DNA of 64,000 nucleotides from Diogma glabrata (Eukaryota; Arthropoda; Insecta; Diptera; Cylindrotomidae). Location of the stretch: NCBI GenBank assembly GCA_963693315.1, contig OY856186.1, positions 233,405,541 through 233,469,540 of the forward strand, given 5' to 3'. Each line of letters opens with the position of its first letter. Position 1 is the stretch's first letter. This document shows positions 53,102-63,415 of the stretch, piece after piece. A program made the translations under genes and the position numbers. The notes under the pieces were generated by a model. It made no database searches, was not told the DNA's origin, and saw only the letters and a list, made by a program, of their open reading frames with translations.

Positions 53102-54301
53102 AGTCGGTAACTTTAACTTAACGTAAAAAGAGCGACTTTATAGCCAATTATCAGTATGAAATTAATATAAAAATATAGAGGGGCTGAAATCTCACAGCTC
53201 TGAGATATCAAGACTTCGGTCTGGGTTAAGGATTTTGATTTAGTTTTCGGCAAAAAACTTTTATGAGGACATGGTTTTTAGTTTTGGGCAGCGATGTATA
53301 TCAAACGTAAAACTCTTTGTTAAAGGACATGTAGTGTTTTTATCTCTGTTTAGAATTTTATTACAAAACTAACACGAAACATCAATACGTTGCCGTAAAA
53401 TTATAACAGATCATAAATTAACATAATTTAGTGAAACGATTATACAATCAGCAAACTACTCAAAAACCTCTCCATTTAGCGTTTCGAGAAAATATTTCAA
53501 AATCACCAATTCATATTTCTTTTAAAATTCCAAAAATATTGTAAAAATTAAATATAATAAATTCAAACTTTTTTCAAACAAAATTCTAAAAATATTTCAA
53601 AAATTATTACAAAATCACAAATTAAAACATTTTTCAAAAATTCTAAATATATTACAAAACTATAACAAAATCAAAAACTGTAACTTTTTCCAAAATTATA
53701 AAATTATAATAAAATCACAAATTTAAAATTTTTCAAAATTCCAAAAATATTCCAAAAATTCTTACAAAATCAAAAGTTGAAACTTTTTTCAAAATTCTAA
53801 AAAAATATATAAAATTCAAAAATTCTATTTATTCTTTCAAAATTCTAAAAATATTCCAAAATTAGAATAAAATCAAAAAACTAGATTTCATAGGTTGTGA
53901 CGTCCGGCGGACAGACAGACATACATTTTTTTTTGTTTTTTTAGAATCAGTAGGTCCTAAAACGTCGAGAAATGCCAAAAAAAGTGGAAGAAAAAAAGTG
54001 AAGAATTTCACTTTTAGCTCATGAATGTAATACTTAGGTCTTTCAGACCGAAGTAATGAAATTTTTTAATTTTAAATTTTGTATCAAATGTTTATTTCGA
54101 ATTTTATTAATTTAAATTTTGATTTTAAAATCAGTTTGTTACTTTTAAAGAATTGATTGATTTATAAAATTGATTACATAACCAAAATTAACAAATCAAA
54201 CGTCAAAGAATACGTAATTTCTTACCGGCTATAAATCAAAATTTTGCAGTATCTTAAGTTACGGTTAAGTTAAAGTTAACGTTAAGTTAACGTTACCGAC
54301 T
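53102..54301. mobile_element. 1.2-kb element with GTCGGTAAC termini enclosing repeat family A
   Basis: AGTCGGTAACTTTAACTTAA at 53102 is inverted relative to GTTAAGTTAACGTTACCGACT ending at 54301. Inner motifs TTTATAGCC and GGCTATAAATC also correspond. Between the two ends lies a copy of repeat family A (about 53170-54053), suggesting that family A inserted into a smaller inverted-repeat element. Confidence 0.65.
53170..54053. repeat. Repeat family A, uninterrupted copy
   Basis: This is the reference copy for the family. It contains GACTTCGGTCTGGGTTAAGG, GTTTTCGGCAAAAAACTT, CAGCGATGTATATCAAACG, CATTTAGCGTTTCGAGAAA, a run of degenerate units (CAAAATTCTAAAAATATTCC), GTCCGGCGGACAGACAGACA, CCTAAAACGTCGAGAAATGCC and CTTTCAGACCGAAGT. 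Left homology with the copy at 60.1-60.5 kb begins before the ACTTCGG motif, around GCTGAAATCTCAC, so the true left end is probably near 53170-53190. Confidence 0.75.
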
Positions 54302-54425
54302 ATAAATCGGGCATTACTATTAGATTTGAATTACCTTAAAATGTAATTACAATTCAATTATAATTTGTTAATAAATTAATATTTTTATCTTTATATATAT
54401 AATTCTACTGTACGTGTGTATGGCT

Positions 54426-55262
54426 GTGAACTCCTTCTAAACGGCTGGACCGATTTGAATGAATTTTTTTGTGTGCGTTTGGGAGGCGCCCCGAATGGTT
54501 TAGATTCATAAATCAGCCCGGCAGAGGCGCTGCAGTCGGTATTGTCACTGAACTCCTAACCGGCTGGACCGATTTGAATGAATTTTTTTGTGTGCGTTTG
54601 GATAACACCCCGAATGGTTTAAATTTATAAATCAGCCCGGCAGAGGCGCTGCAGTCGGTAATGTCACTGAACTTCTCCTAAACGGCTGGACCGATTTTAA
54701 TGAATTTTTTTGTGTGCGTTTGGATGGCGCCCCGAATGGTTTAAATTTATAAATCAGCCCGGCAGAGGCGCTGCAGTCGGTATTGTCACTGAACTCCTCC
54801 TAAACGGCTGAACCGATTTGAATGAGTTTTTTTTTGTATGCGTTTGGCTAGCGCACTGGATGGTTAAAATTTACAAATCAGCCCGGCAGAGGCGCTGCAG
54901 TCGGTATTGTCACTGAACTCCTCCTAAACGGCTGGACCGATTTGAATGAATTTTTTTGTGTGCGTTTGGGTGGCGCCCCGAATGGTTTAAATTTATAAAT
55001 CAGCCCGGCAGAGGCGCTGCAATCGGTATTGTCACTGAACTCCTCCTAAACTTCTGAACCGATTTGAATGAGTTTTTTTTGTATGCGTTTGGCTAGCGCA
55101 CTGGATGGTTAAAATTTACAAATCAGCCCGGCAGAGGCGCTGCAATCGGTATTGTCACTGAACTCCTCATAAACGGCTGGACCGATTTTAATGAATTTTT
55201 TTGTATGTGTTTGGGTGACGCCCTGAATGATTTAGATTCACAAATCAACCCGGCAGATGGCG
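54426..55262. repeat. Seven tandem copies of a 120-124-bp unit within the Helitron
   Basis: Each unit contains TGAACTCCT...AACGGCTG, ACCGATTT(G/T)AATGA, TTTTTGTGTGCGTTTGG, CCCGAATGGTTTAAATT and ATCAGCCCGGCAGAGGCGCT followed by GCAGTCGGTA(T/A)TGTCAC. Unit starts fall near 54426, 54541, 54660, 54782, 54905, 55027 and 55149. Alternate units differ systematically (TGTATGCGTTTGGCTAGCGCACT versus TGTGTGCGTTTGG(G/A)TGGCGCCC), suggesting expansion of a two-unit block. Confidence 0.95.
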
Positions 55263-55858
55263 CTGCTAATTATATTAATCATGTGTGGCTTCGTGAACGA
55301 GCTATTTTAGCCGCAAAAAATATCGATGTTGACGCTATTATCTTCAAAATACAACAGTCATTACCCGGCAATGAGATATTGTTCAAATCGATAGACAGTG
55401 TTACCGATCCTGACGAAGCATTAAACTATCCTGTTGAACTTTTTAATTCGCTGGATTTACCAGGAATGCCACCACATAACTTGCGATTAAAAATTGGCTC
55501 ACCAATAATTTTGCTTCGGAATTTAAATCCACCTAAGCTATGCAACGGTACAAGATTAGTCATAAAAAAAACTTTGGGCAATGTTCTTGAAGCTACAATT
55601 TTGAACTGCTAATTTGAAGGTGGAGTTGTTCTTCTGCCACGAATCCAAATGATCCCTTCAGACTCACCCATTCCGTTCAGACGTCTGCAATTTCCAATTC
55701 GCTTGGAATTTGCCATGACTATTAATAAGTCACAAGGTCAAACAATGTCGATTTGTGGGTTAGATCTAGAAAATCCGGTCTTTTTACATGGCCAATTATA
55801 TGTGGCGTGTTCTCGCGTTGGAAAACCATCAAATTTATACTCCTCAGGAATTGACTAA
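55258..55858 (+). pseudogene. Helitron Pif1-type helicase, C-terminal part, with internal stop
   Basis: The first open part ends at 55611 and contains NYINHVWLRERAILAAKNID, FKSIDSVTDPDEALNYPVEL, LDLPGMPPHNLRLKIGSPII and LLRNLNPPKLCNGTRLVIKK. An in-frame TAA at 55609-55611 replaces the residue before [17 protein letters not shown]. The second part contains [32 protein letters not shown] (motif V region, SQGQT) and [19 protein letters not shown] (motif VI). The sequence enters directly from the tandem array, so the Walker motifs are lost. Non-functional. Confidence 0.93.
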
Positions 55859-56875
55859 AAATATTGTTCATTAACTTGCATTAAGATAAAATTAAACAAA
55901 CAAAATTGATTATAACGAATTGTATTTAGAAAAATTGATGTTATTTCAAAATAAAGAATAATGAAATTATTATATTATTTGTCTTTCGTTTCATACTTTG
56001 TTTAATATCCTAATCGCTTGAAATATCATGCAGGACAACGTCTGTCGGAATGATGTCTCTGATAAGTATAAGTTCAATCCCCACCCGACAATAATTACTT
56101 ATTGTCGGGCATATTACTTTCAACAATTACTTTAAGCTTAATCACTCACAAAACTCCAAAAAATTAATATTCCCATAATGTTGTCTATATATGGCAATAT
56201 ATTGACCATGTGTCAGATATTAGTTTCGCATTGATTTGCAACAACGAATAATGACTACAATGACTCAGAATGTTGACTAAATAGAAATATTTCTCATCCT
56301 ATGAATTCACACGTAGTACTGCCTAGAAGTTTAATACAAAACTCCAAAATAAAATTTTAATTCTTTTTGCATCATTATCTTCTATTTATAAAAATTAATG
56401 TGTGTATGTTTAAAATTTGTAAATGTGTTTGAATTCACCTTCATCGAATGTATTGTCACTATTCTAACTGCCCTTGCTGACCATTGAATGACATCACGAT
56501 TACAATTTTTTTGTAACTTTTTTAATAACCTACCAGTAAAGAAAGCGTATATTAAACGGCATGAACACTGTGAATATTTTTGAATTTATATTTGTTCCGT
56601 ATAATGTTCAATATAGAGACACACCTGAAACCTTACACATCTGAAAACTTATTTGATCGCTTATTTTTATATATCCTTTGTTTTATATATAATTCTAATT
56701 TTTTATATTTTGCTGATCAACTAGAGTGCTGATCCTTTTACATTCATATTTAAAAAAAAAAGTAGAAAATCATTTCTCATTACTGATCTTTGAAATTATT
56801 GCTACTACGTCAACAAAATGTATACACTACAAACTTTATTTATAGGTGTAGCAAAGCACGCCGGGTCCCGCTAGT

Positions 56876-58095
56876 ATAATCTATATTTTTCAATTCACAG
56901 TAGCTTCAATTTCACCGTTGAAAATAATATTTTTTTTTTAATTTATCGGCTTTCGCAATTCGCAAGTATGAGGTACGCGTGCTAGATTTTTTACTTTTAA
57001 TAATATTGCTGGCACGGCCGATCGTTTTGATATCATCTGAAAACTTATCTTAATTTCCCGGCTTTTAAATGAAAAGACTTTAATTATTTTTCCTGATTAG
57101 TTTCGGTTTTTATGGTTAAATATAGCTGATACTGAACGTTAAATAATAAAGTTTCAGTACAGTGGTTTTGAAAGAGTTAACGGATGTGATTCGAACGTTC
57201 GCGATTCAGGTATTTTAATAAAGAATATACGTATTGATTGTTGGACTACGCCTTCTGATCAAATTAAATTATTTTGTGGACTGTTACTTTATTTTAATAT
57301 TTATTTTTTTAACATGGGTTAAAAAACACTGAATTGATTTTTAGACCAGTGCAGATACCTTTTTAAAAAGCAAAAACTGTTAAAAATTAGTAACAGCATA
57401 AAAACTGTTAGATAAGGAAATAAATTAAAGGTGATCCGAAGTGAATCCAGGTATTATTCCAATGAGGATTCCAATGTTAATATTATTGACCACCTTCCTA
57501 ATTGGTGCTCATATTTAACAGTATTTACTACAACATATTATTTTTGTAAGCTTGATTTTTGAAGACGAATTTTATATTAGCTTCTTCTTTTATTCTGTCT
57601 AGCCGGTGTTCCACTTAAATTTTCAACCTTTGAGTTTAAGTCCTGATGACTAACCTCTAGACCCCACAAAACATGTGTGACTCCAACCATAGTAAATGCA
57701 AATAAATAATAAATAAATCTGATTGAACTATTAATGTTGATTTAATAATTAAATAATTTCATTATTTTGTATATTTGATCCATAACTTAATACTGATGTT
57801 AAATTATTTTGCTAGGTATAATTTTGGAATTACTATAATTAAAAATTACGTATTGTTTGCAAAGCTTAAATGCAAAAAAGATAAACAAAAGTTGCATAAT
57901 TAAATAAAAAGTGTATCTCCCCATAAAACAAAAATCATATTTCGACTACTCATAAATAAACAAAAACAAAATGTAAAAACAATAACATTATGTATCTAAA
58001 TTTTAAACAATACAGAAAAACAATACAATACTTTATGAAACATAAAAACAGTGGAATACTTAAAAACAGACTGGATGTTTTTTTTATGCAGACGC
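56876..58095. other. Gene-free interval
   Basis: AT-rich sequence with no recognised gene or repeat. Confidence 0.45.
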
Positions 58096-58546
58096 ATCCC
58101 GGGTAAGAAAAAGTTAAGGGCCAAGCCTGGACCAAGACGGCGCCATACCTTTTGGGGTTGGACCAGGCTTAACTTTTTCAAACAGCCCAAGCTTGGACTG
58201 ATGTCCTGGCAAACCAGAATGCAAACCAGACTTGAACCAAGTCTGGCAAATAAGACTTGGCCAGGTCTACCAAACCAATTTTTTTCAGACCTCCTTTAAA
58301 TGTGTGGAAAGAGGTTGTCGAATGAGTAACACATATGAAAATAAAGATAAACATAATATGGCCTGCACATGTTTACAATACATTAGACTGGTTAATAACG
58401 CGTAATATAATAAACTGAATCTTGGTTCAGTCTAGGCATTTACAACTAGCCCAGACCTGACCCAAAGCTAACTAGCCATGGCTTGGCTCGCCTATACTGG
58501 TCCGAGATTGGTTCGTTGTTTAACATTGGCAGTTCCTACCCGGGAT
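58096..58546. mobile_element. 451-bp MITE with ATCCCGGGTA termini
   Basis: ATCCCGGGTAAGAA at 58096 is inverted relative to TTCCTACCCGGGAT ending at 58546 (one mismatch). The interior is richer in GC than its surroundings. It contains repeated CCAAGTCTGGC / CCTGGACCAAG motifs and an internal inverted pair (AAAAAGTTAAGGGCC; GGCTTAACTTTTTC). No clear target duplication or ORF is seen. Confidence 0.65.
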
Positions 58547-59379
58547 ATTTCTAAATATTAGTAAATCGCTTTATACTGAGGATAACTACTCCAAGTTAGT
58601 AAAAAGTAATAAGCAAAGGTAATGTAAATTGGGATAGCTGAAAACTAATTTTTAAAGCTAGTTCGAAAGCAACGTTTTTACACACCCAGTGGTTTATATA
58701 GCTAGTTCGTTTATATAGTGTGTAAAAAAACGAGCGCCAATTGTAGTGATTATGGTTCTTATACTGTACTTCCACAAGGCAGAATTGAATGATGGAGATG
58801 GTAATAAAAACAAGAAGTTGCTCAAATATGCTTGCCTGGTTATTTTCCAGGACACCAGACCTTCCTGGTAGAGCACTCAAGTTCTAAATGAACATATGGG
58901 TAGTCAAAGATAATTGTCTAGCTGGTGTTCTACTTCAAAAAAGAGAAAAAATAATAAACCTTGTTTTTCACCAACGCATACATAAAAATTTTTTATGGCT
59001 AGCTTAGGACAACTTGAAATTGATCTGCTATAGCTCCTTAACCTGCAATCCAGTGCCTCAATCGTATAAAAGAAATACTTATGCCAAAATGAAACATGTA
59101 AATATTGAACCATAAAGTGTTGACAGTATTTTTAACTAACTTTTTTCGGCACCCGAAAAGAGCGATTATAACAAAAACAGTTTCAATAATGCACAGGCAC
59201 ACTAATCAATATTCATTTGCGAACGACGGCTTAGCCCCTTCATTGAAACCTCCTTCACCTGACCATAAACATAGTACCAAAAATATGTTATTAATGTTGT
59301 TTAAGAAAATATGTTGTTTAAGATGTTGCACACCAATTGTATATGAAAATAAAACAATGCCCAGAAGATAATTTTTGTC

Positions 59380-59700
59380 GTGCGATCATAAATATTATCG
59401 TATAATAAAAAATTGTTACCGCCCTTCAGATCGAATATTATTAATTCTTTTACATGAATCATGCCTTAAAATAAGCGTGAAAATAAGCGTTTACCTAATT
59501 GAAAAATATTTTTGGGATGTTTTTTGGACTAACAGAAAATATCTGTTACCACTACAGTATAGAGAGTGACTATCCCAAATCTTGTTTTCCTATTATTGGC
59601 TGTCTAATTTCTTGCAGAGCTATGATATCCATCCCATACCTCTCAGCCTCTGTTTCTAGACTTATAAGAGCATCAGTAGCAGAACAGACGTTTGAGTAAC
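59380..59700 (-). pseudogene. RTE-clade LINE fragment, endonuclease N-terminus
   Basis: On the minus strand, DALISLETEAERYGMDIIAL, QEIRQPIIGKQDLG and a decaying continuation align with plus-strand 40100-40260. The LETEAERYxMDIIALQE block is the first conserved strand and catalytic glutamate of RTE endonucleases. The fragment is short and broken. Confidence 0.7.
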
Positions 59701-60072
59701 AACAACATGGAGAACAGACGTTTGAGTCGCATTGGTTTTAAAGCGCCAATTCGCCGTGATGTACCATCATTGGCTAAGCAGATTTTACTCTGCCTGTCTC
59801 CGATACACCAACCTAATTCTGTCAGCATTACCCAGGCAGCACGGCGTGGACGTCGAATTTCGGATTTTCGCTACCCAAATATATTACAACAACTAATTAT
59901 CTATGCTCCTGGACGATCTTTACGCACAATATTGAGTTTTATTAAGCCCCCTTATAGACGAACTAATTTTGGTCTAAGTGATCCATTGTTCAATATAATT
60001 CGGAATTTCAATTTCTTTTCGGACGTTTTCGATTTTAATTTAATATATCCAGAAGAGTTTTTAAAAACATGA
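59699..60072 (+). pseudogene. 126-residue ORF resembling a LINE C-terminal tail
   Basis: The product runs MENRRLSRIGFKAPIRRDVP, SLAKQILLCLSPIHQPNSVS, ..., LQQLIIYAPGRSLRTILSFI, KPPYRRTNFGLSDPLFNIIR and NFNFFSDVFDFNL. The pattern (PDLLQ-like segment, a basic loop, then RTNFG.S.PL..I.R.(F/Y)N) resembles the C-termini of several non-LTR reverse transcriptases. The first third of the same DNA, in reverse, matches 39855-40060, where it lies just upstream of an RTE endonuclease, so the ORF could also be an antisense accident of that element. Confidence 0.4.
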
Positions 60073-60149
60073 TAAGGCCAAAATTATTGAACATTTGATA
60101 TACCGTTGTTTTCATTAGTATAATGCTAAATTATCAGTATTTTTATTTT

Positions 60150-60470
60150 TTATTCTATATATTTATATAAAATCCTTTTTTTATTTTATTGTTATTTTTT
60201 ATTTTACAATATTCCGACACCGCTTTAATGTTTCATGTTTGTTTAGTAATACATTTCTAAACAGAAATAAAATGCTTGTGCTTTCCAAAGAAAGAATTTT
60301 ATGCTTATGTTTAATAAAATCTCTGCTCTAAACTAAAAACAATGTCATCATAAAAGCCTTCTGCCGAAAACTATATAAAATCCTTTATATAGACCGTAGT
60401 CTTGACACCTCAGCGCTTTGATATTTCAACTGACCAACAATGGCCACATAGCGACTTATCAAGACATCTC
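60150..60470 (-). repeat. Repeat family A, diverged left part
   Basis: In reverse complement, GTTGAAATATCAAAGCGCTG, TCAAGACTACGGTCT, AGTTTTCGGCAGAAGGCTTT, TATGATGACATTGTTTTTAG, GTTTAGAAATGTATTAC and AAACATGAAACATTAAAGCG align with 53170-53390. This copy defines how far the left side of the family extends beyond ACTTCGGTCTG. Confidence 0.7.
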
Positions 60471-61900
60471 CTGCTTTCTTTGAAATTCTATTCGAATTTA
60501 ATCTTGCTTTATTCTTTTCATTTGTAACATTCAAAATAATATCTTTCTATCTAGTAATTCATTCCGTTTAAAAAAAATCTTATAACATTTTCTCCGTCGC
60601 GCCACTATTAATTATTTTAATCGAGTTAAATTAAAAATGTATATTAATCAAAGAAACTATATCAAATCATAATTAAATTAAAACAAAAAATCAATGCAAA
60701 TAATTTTGCAATATATTTTTTGTCAAAACAAATATTAAGTTACATCATCGTCGAAATGATTGAGAACCGAAGTGAAATAAGTAATAGTTTTTCAAAGAAA
60801 ATTTTGTTGTGAAAATTGTATATGTTGACAAAGAAAATATTAACTTTATTTTATAGACTAAAACAAAATCAATGAGTAATTGATATGGTTTGATTATTTA
60901 TATGTTGACAATAGGGAGTCTGATGAAGTTAATAGTTAATTAATTTCACATCGTTAAACGAACTTCGCATATTTCAATTCGTCTAATATGTAACTTAATT
61001 GATAAACAAAAATGCGTTAAATGCATTGTCTTTAGACGCTTTGCTATATTAATTTGAAATCATGATATGAATTTATATTAAATTTAATTACAGAATTTTC
61101 CTATTACTATTACTCATAAAAGAAATTTAATTAATGCTAAAAGAACAATAAGAGTACTTAAAGCTTTAAAGTCTCAAAGTTGCAGGGCAAACAACAAAAC
61201 AACAACTGATGGGTTGCAAAAATATTATCTGAATCATATTTCATAAATCAAATCTTACACCATATTCAACTTCCTCATTGATAATTTCTCACAAAACAGT
61301 TGATGTGAAAAAGTTATGTTAGGTATTTTTATTACTTTGTATGTACATATATAATATATATTTTATATTTATTTAAGTATAATTGTGGTTTTCTAAGTCA
61401 CATTTCAGCATAAAATAATGTTTTAAATTTATACATATCACACCAGCTAACTTGGTTGGTAATTGATAAATGTGAAATGTAGAAAGGAAATCTTATTACC
61501 GCAAGTGTACAGGTTCAGCCAACAGGTTGAAGGGAAGAACTTATAAAATTTATTCGTTGGTTGGAGTTAAAGAGCTATGTTAAATGTCATTTGTTTATAC
61601 AAACTACATCACGAGATACGCGGTACATAATAATTTTCAAAACCTGAGTTTGGTTTAAAGAACCAGGCTGGTGAAGCACACATGTTGCTTTCTTTTTCGT
61701 TTCCTATTGCTTAACCTTGACCATTCAACTCTATTTCTTGTGTTTGGGTCAATCTAAGGAATTTTATGTTACCTATCGAATCTTTGTTTTAGCATAATAT
61801 ATTACTAGTTTGCATGTTATCAAAGAGTAGTATGTTGGTTTATTATTATATAATTTCCAATTATTACCAAATTATTATTAACTATCGAAAAAAGAGTGGG
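60471..61900. other. Gene-free AT-rich interval
   Basis: No conserved ORF or clear repeat was recognised. Confidence 0.4.
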
Positions 61901-62870
61901 TGTGTGGATGGGTTCGTGACAAAAATGCATGGGATCTTGATGAAACTTTGGTATATGATAGTTAACTTGAAAACGGCAGATATGGATTCATTTCAAAATT
62001 GGAGGAAGTGGCGGGGGTCTCCCGAACACTCTTAAGTTTGAATTTTCAATATCTTCTAACCCTGGATTTCAATCGTATTGAAACTTGATATATAAGATTT
62101 TAGTACTGTTTCCAATATTTCTGCGTAAATAAAAGTTTTTTTACAGTGTTTATCCCTAATGTAGCCTTGAGTTGCACAAATCAATTTCCATGACACTTCG
62201 GATAAAGGTTTCAATCAATATGAAAAAGATTTTCGGGGTACGTTGAACAAAAGGTTGGGGTCCACCATACAACAGGTGATTTTTCTCACTATGTTTTTAC
62301 GTTTGTTGAGAGTAAACAACATTCGTTCATGAATGAATTTTGATGACACTTTAAATAAAAATGCAAATATGTATGACAAAGTGCTGATTAGTTTTTGAGC
62401 GATATTTAACAAAGTGGTAGGGGTGGGGGTCCATCGAGCAACTGCTTTTTAGAAAGCTCAATAATACCTGTACCTGATAATTGAATTGGATAAAACTTGG
62501 TACATAAGCACTTAGTACAGCTCTACGTCCCAACTACCAATTTTGACTTCCGGCAATCATTTTGTTTGCAATTTTTTGTATTTTTTATTGCTATTTTTAT
62601 ATCTACGTTGATGCAATGATGACACTTTGACAAAATATGGAGATTTGAATGACAAAAAACTGATAAGTTTTTAGTTTTTGAACGATATTGGGATAAGTGG
62701 TAGGGAGCCTCCCGAGCACCTGTTTATTTGAAACTTCAATAATATGAGTTCCCGATAATTGATTTTGATTAAACTTGGTATATATGCTTAGAGTATGATT
62801 TGTAACAGTTCTGCATCCCTACTTCCGGTTTGTCACTTCCGGTAAATTTTTTTTTACTTTTTCTACACGT
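61900..62870. repeat. Degenerate tandem repeat, about 290-bp units
   Basis: Similar stretches recur: GTGG(C/T)(G/A)GGG(G/A)...CTCCCGA(A/G)CAC; TTTCAATAAT or TTTTCAATATC; AACTTGGTA(T/C)AT; GTACAG or GTAACAGTTCTGC(A/G)TCCC; and ACTTCCGG. They lie at about 61920-62130, 62230-62560 and 62620-62850. The units are strongly diverged. Function and class are unknown. Confidence 0.55.
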
Positions 62871-63415
62871 ACAACTGAATTTGTGTTTGTTGGGATACTA
62901 CAGCTTTCTTGAATGTTTTTATAATTAAAACTACGCGAAATCTATAATATTGGTTAGCCATTAATTGAAAAATTTGATAGATATTAGTTCACTATTTAAG
63001 TCAAAATCAGGGAGGTGGTCATTTTGCTTCTGTTTTTGTTTAAATAATAACATGATATTACTACAATATGGATTTAAATATATTTATGTGGCGCATAAGT
63101 ATATGCCCTTTACATATTTATTTTTAATAATAATTCTTTGTTTGATTTTCTAACAAAACAAGACTTAAATAGTCATTTTGGGACCGCGTCCTTAAACCAT
63201 ATTTCACAGTTAAAATAAGTTTAACCTGTTTAAAAATAAAAAATAAAAATGTCATATTGTAGTATAAGCTTTGAATTTCATTAAATTAAGAATATATCTA
63301 TAAATTAAAATCATGTCATATTAATTTTTCATATTTTGGCTACGCAAATGTTGTCCGACATTTATTAATTCATTTCGTATAACTAGAAAAACATATCATA
63401 GATGGCGTTAGGGAG

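Larger units (their letters stand above)
54388..56874 (+). mobile_element. Helitron derivative with tandem 5' array and helicase remnant
   Basis: The 5' end starts TCTTTATATATATAATTCTA at 54388 and is followed by the typical insect Helitron phrase CGGCTGGACCGATTTGAATG. The 3' end is ACGCCGGGTCCCGCTAG at 56874, with CTAG followed by T. The host A at 54387 and T at 56875 fit insertion between A and T without duplication. Between the ends are a 122-bp tandem array (54426-55262), the C-terminal part of a Pif1-type helicase (55258-55858) and about 1 kb of non-coding sequence. The Rep (HUH endonuclease) domain and helicase N-terminus are missing. Confidence 0.88.
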
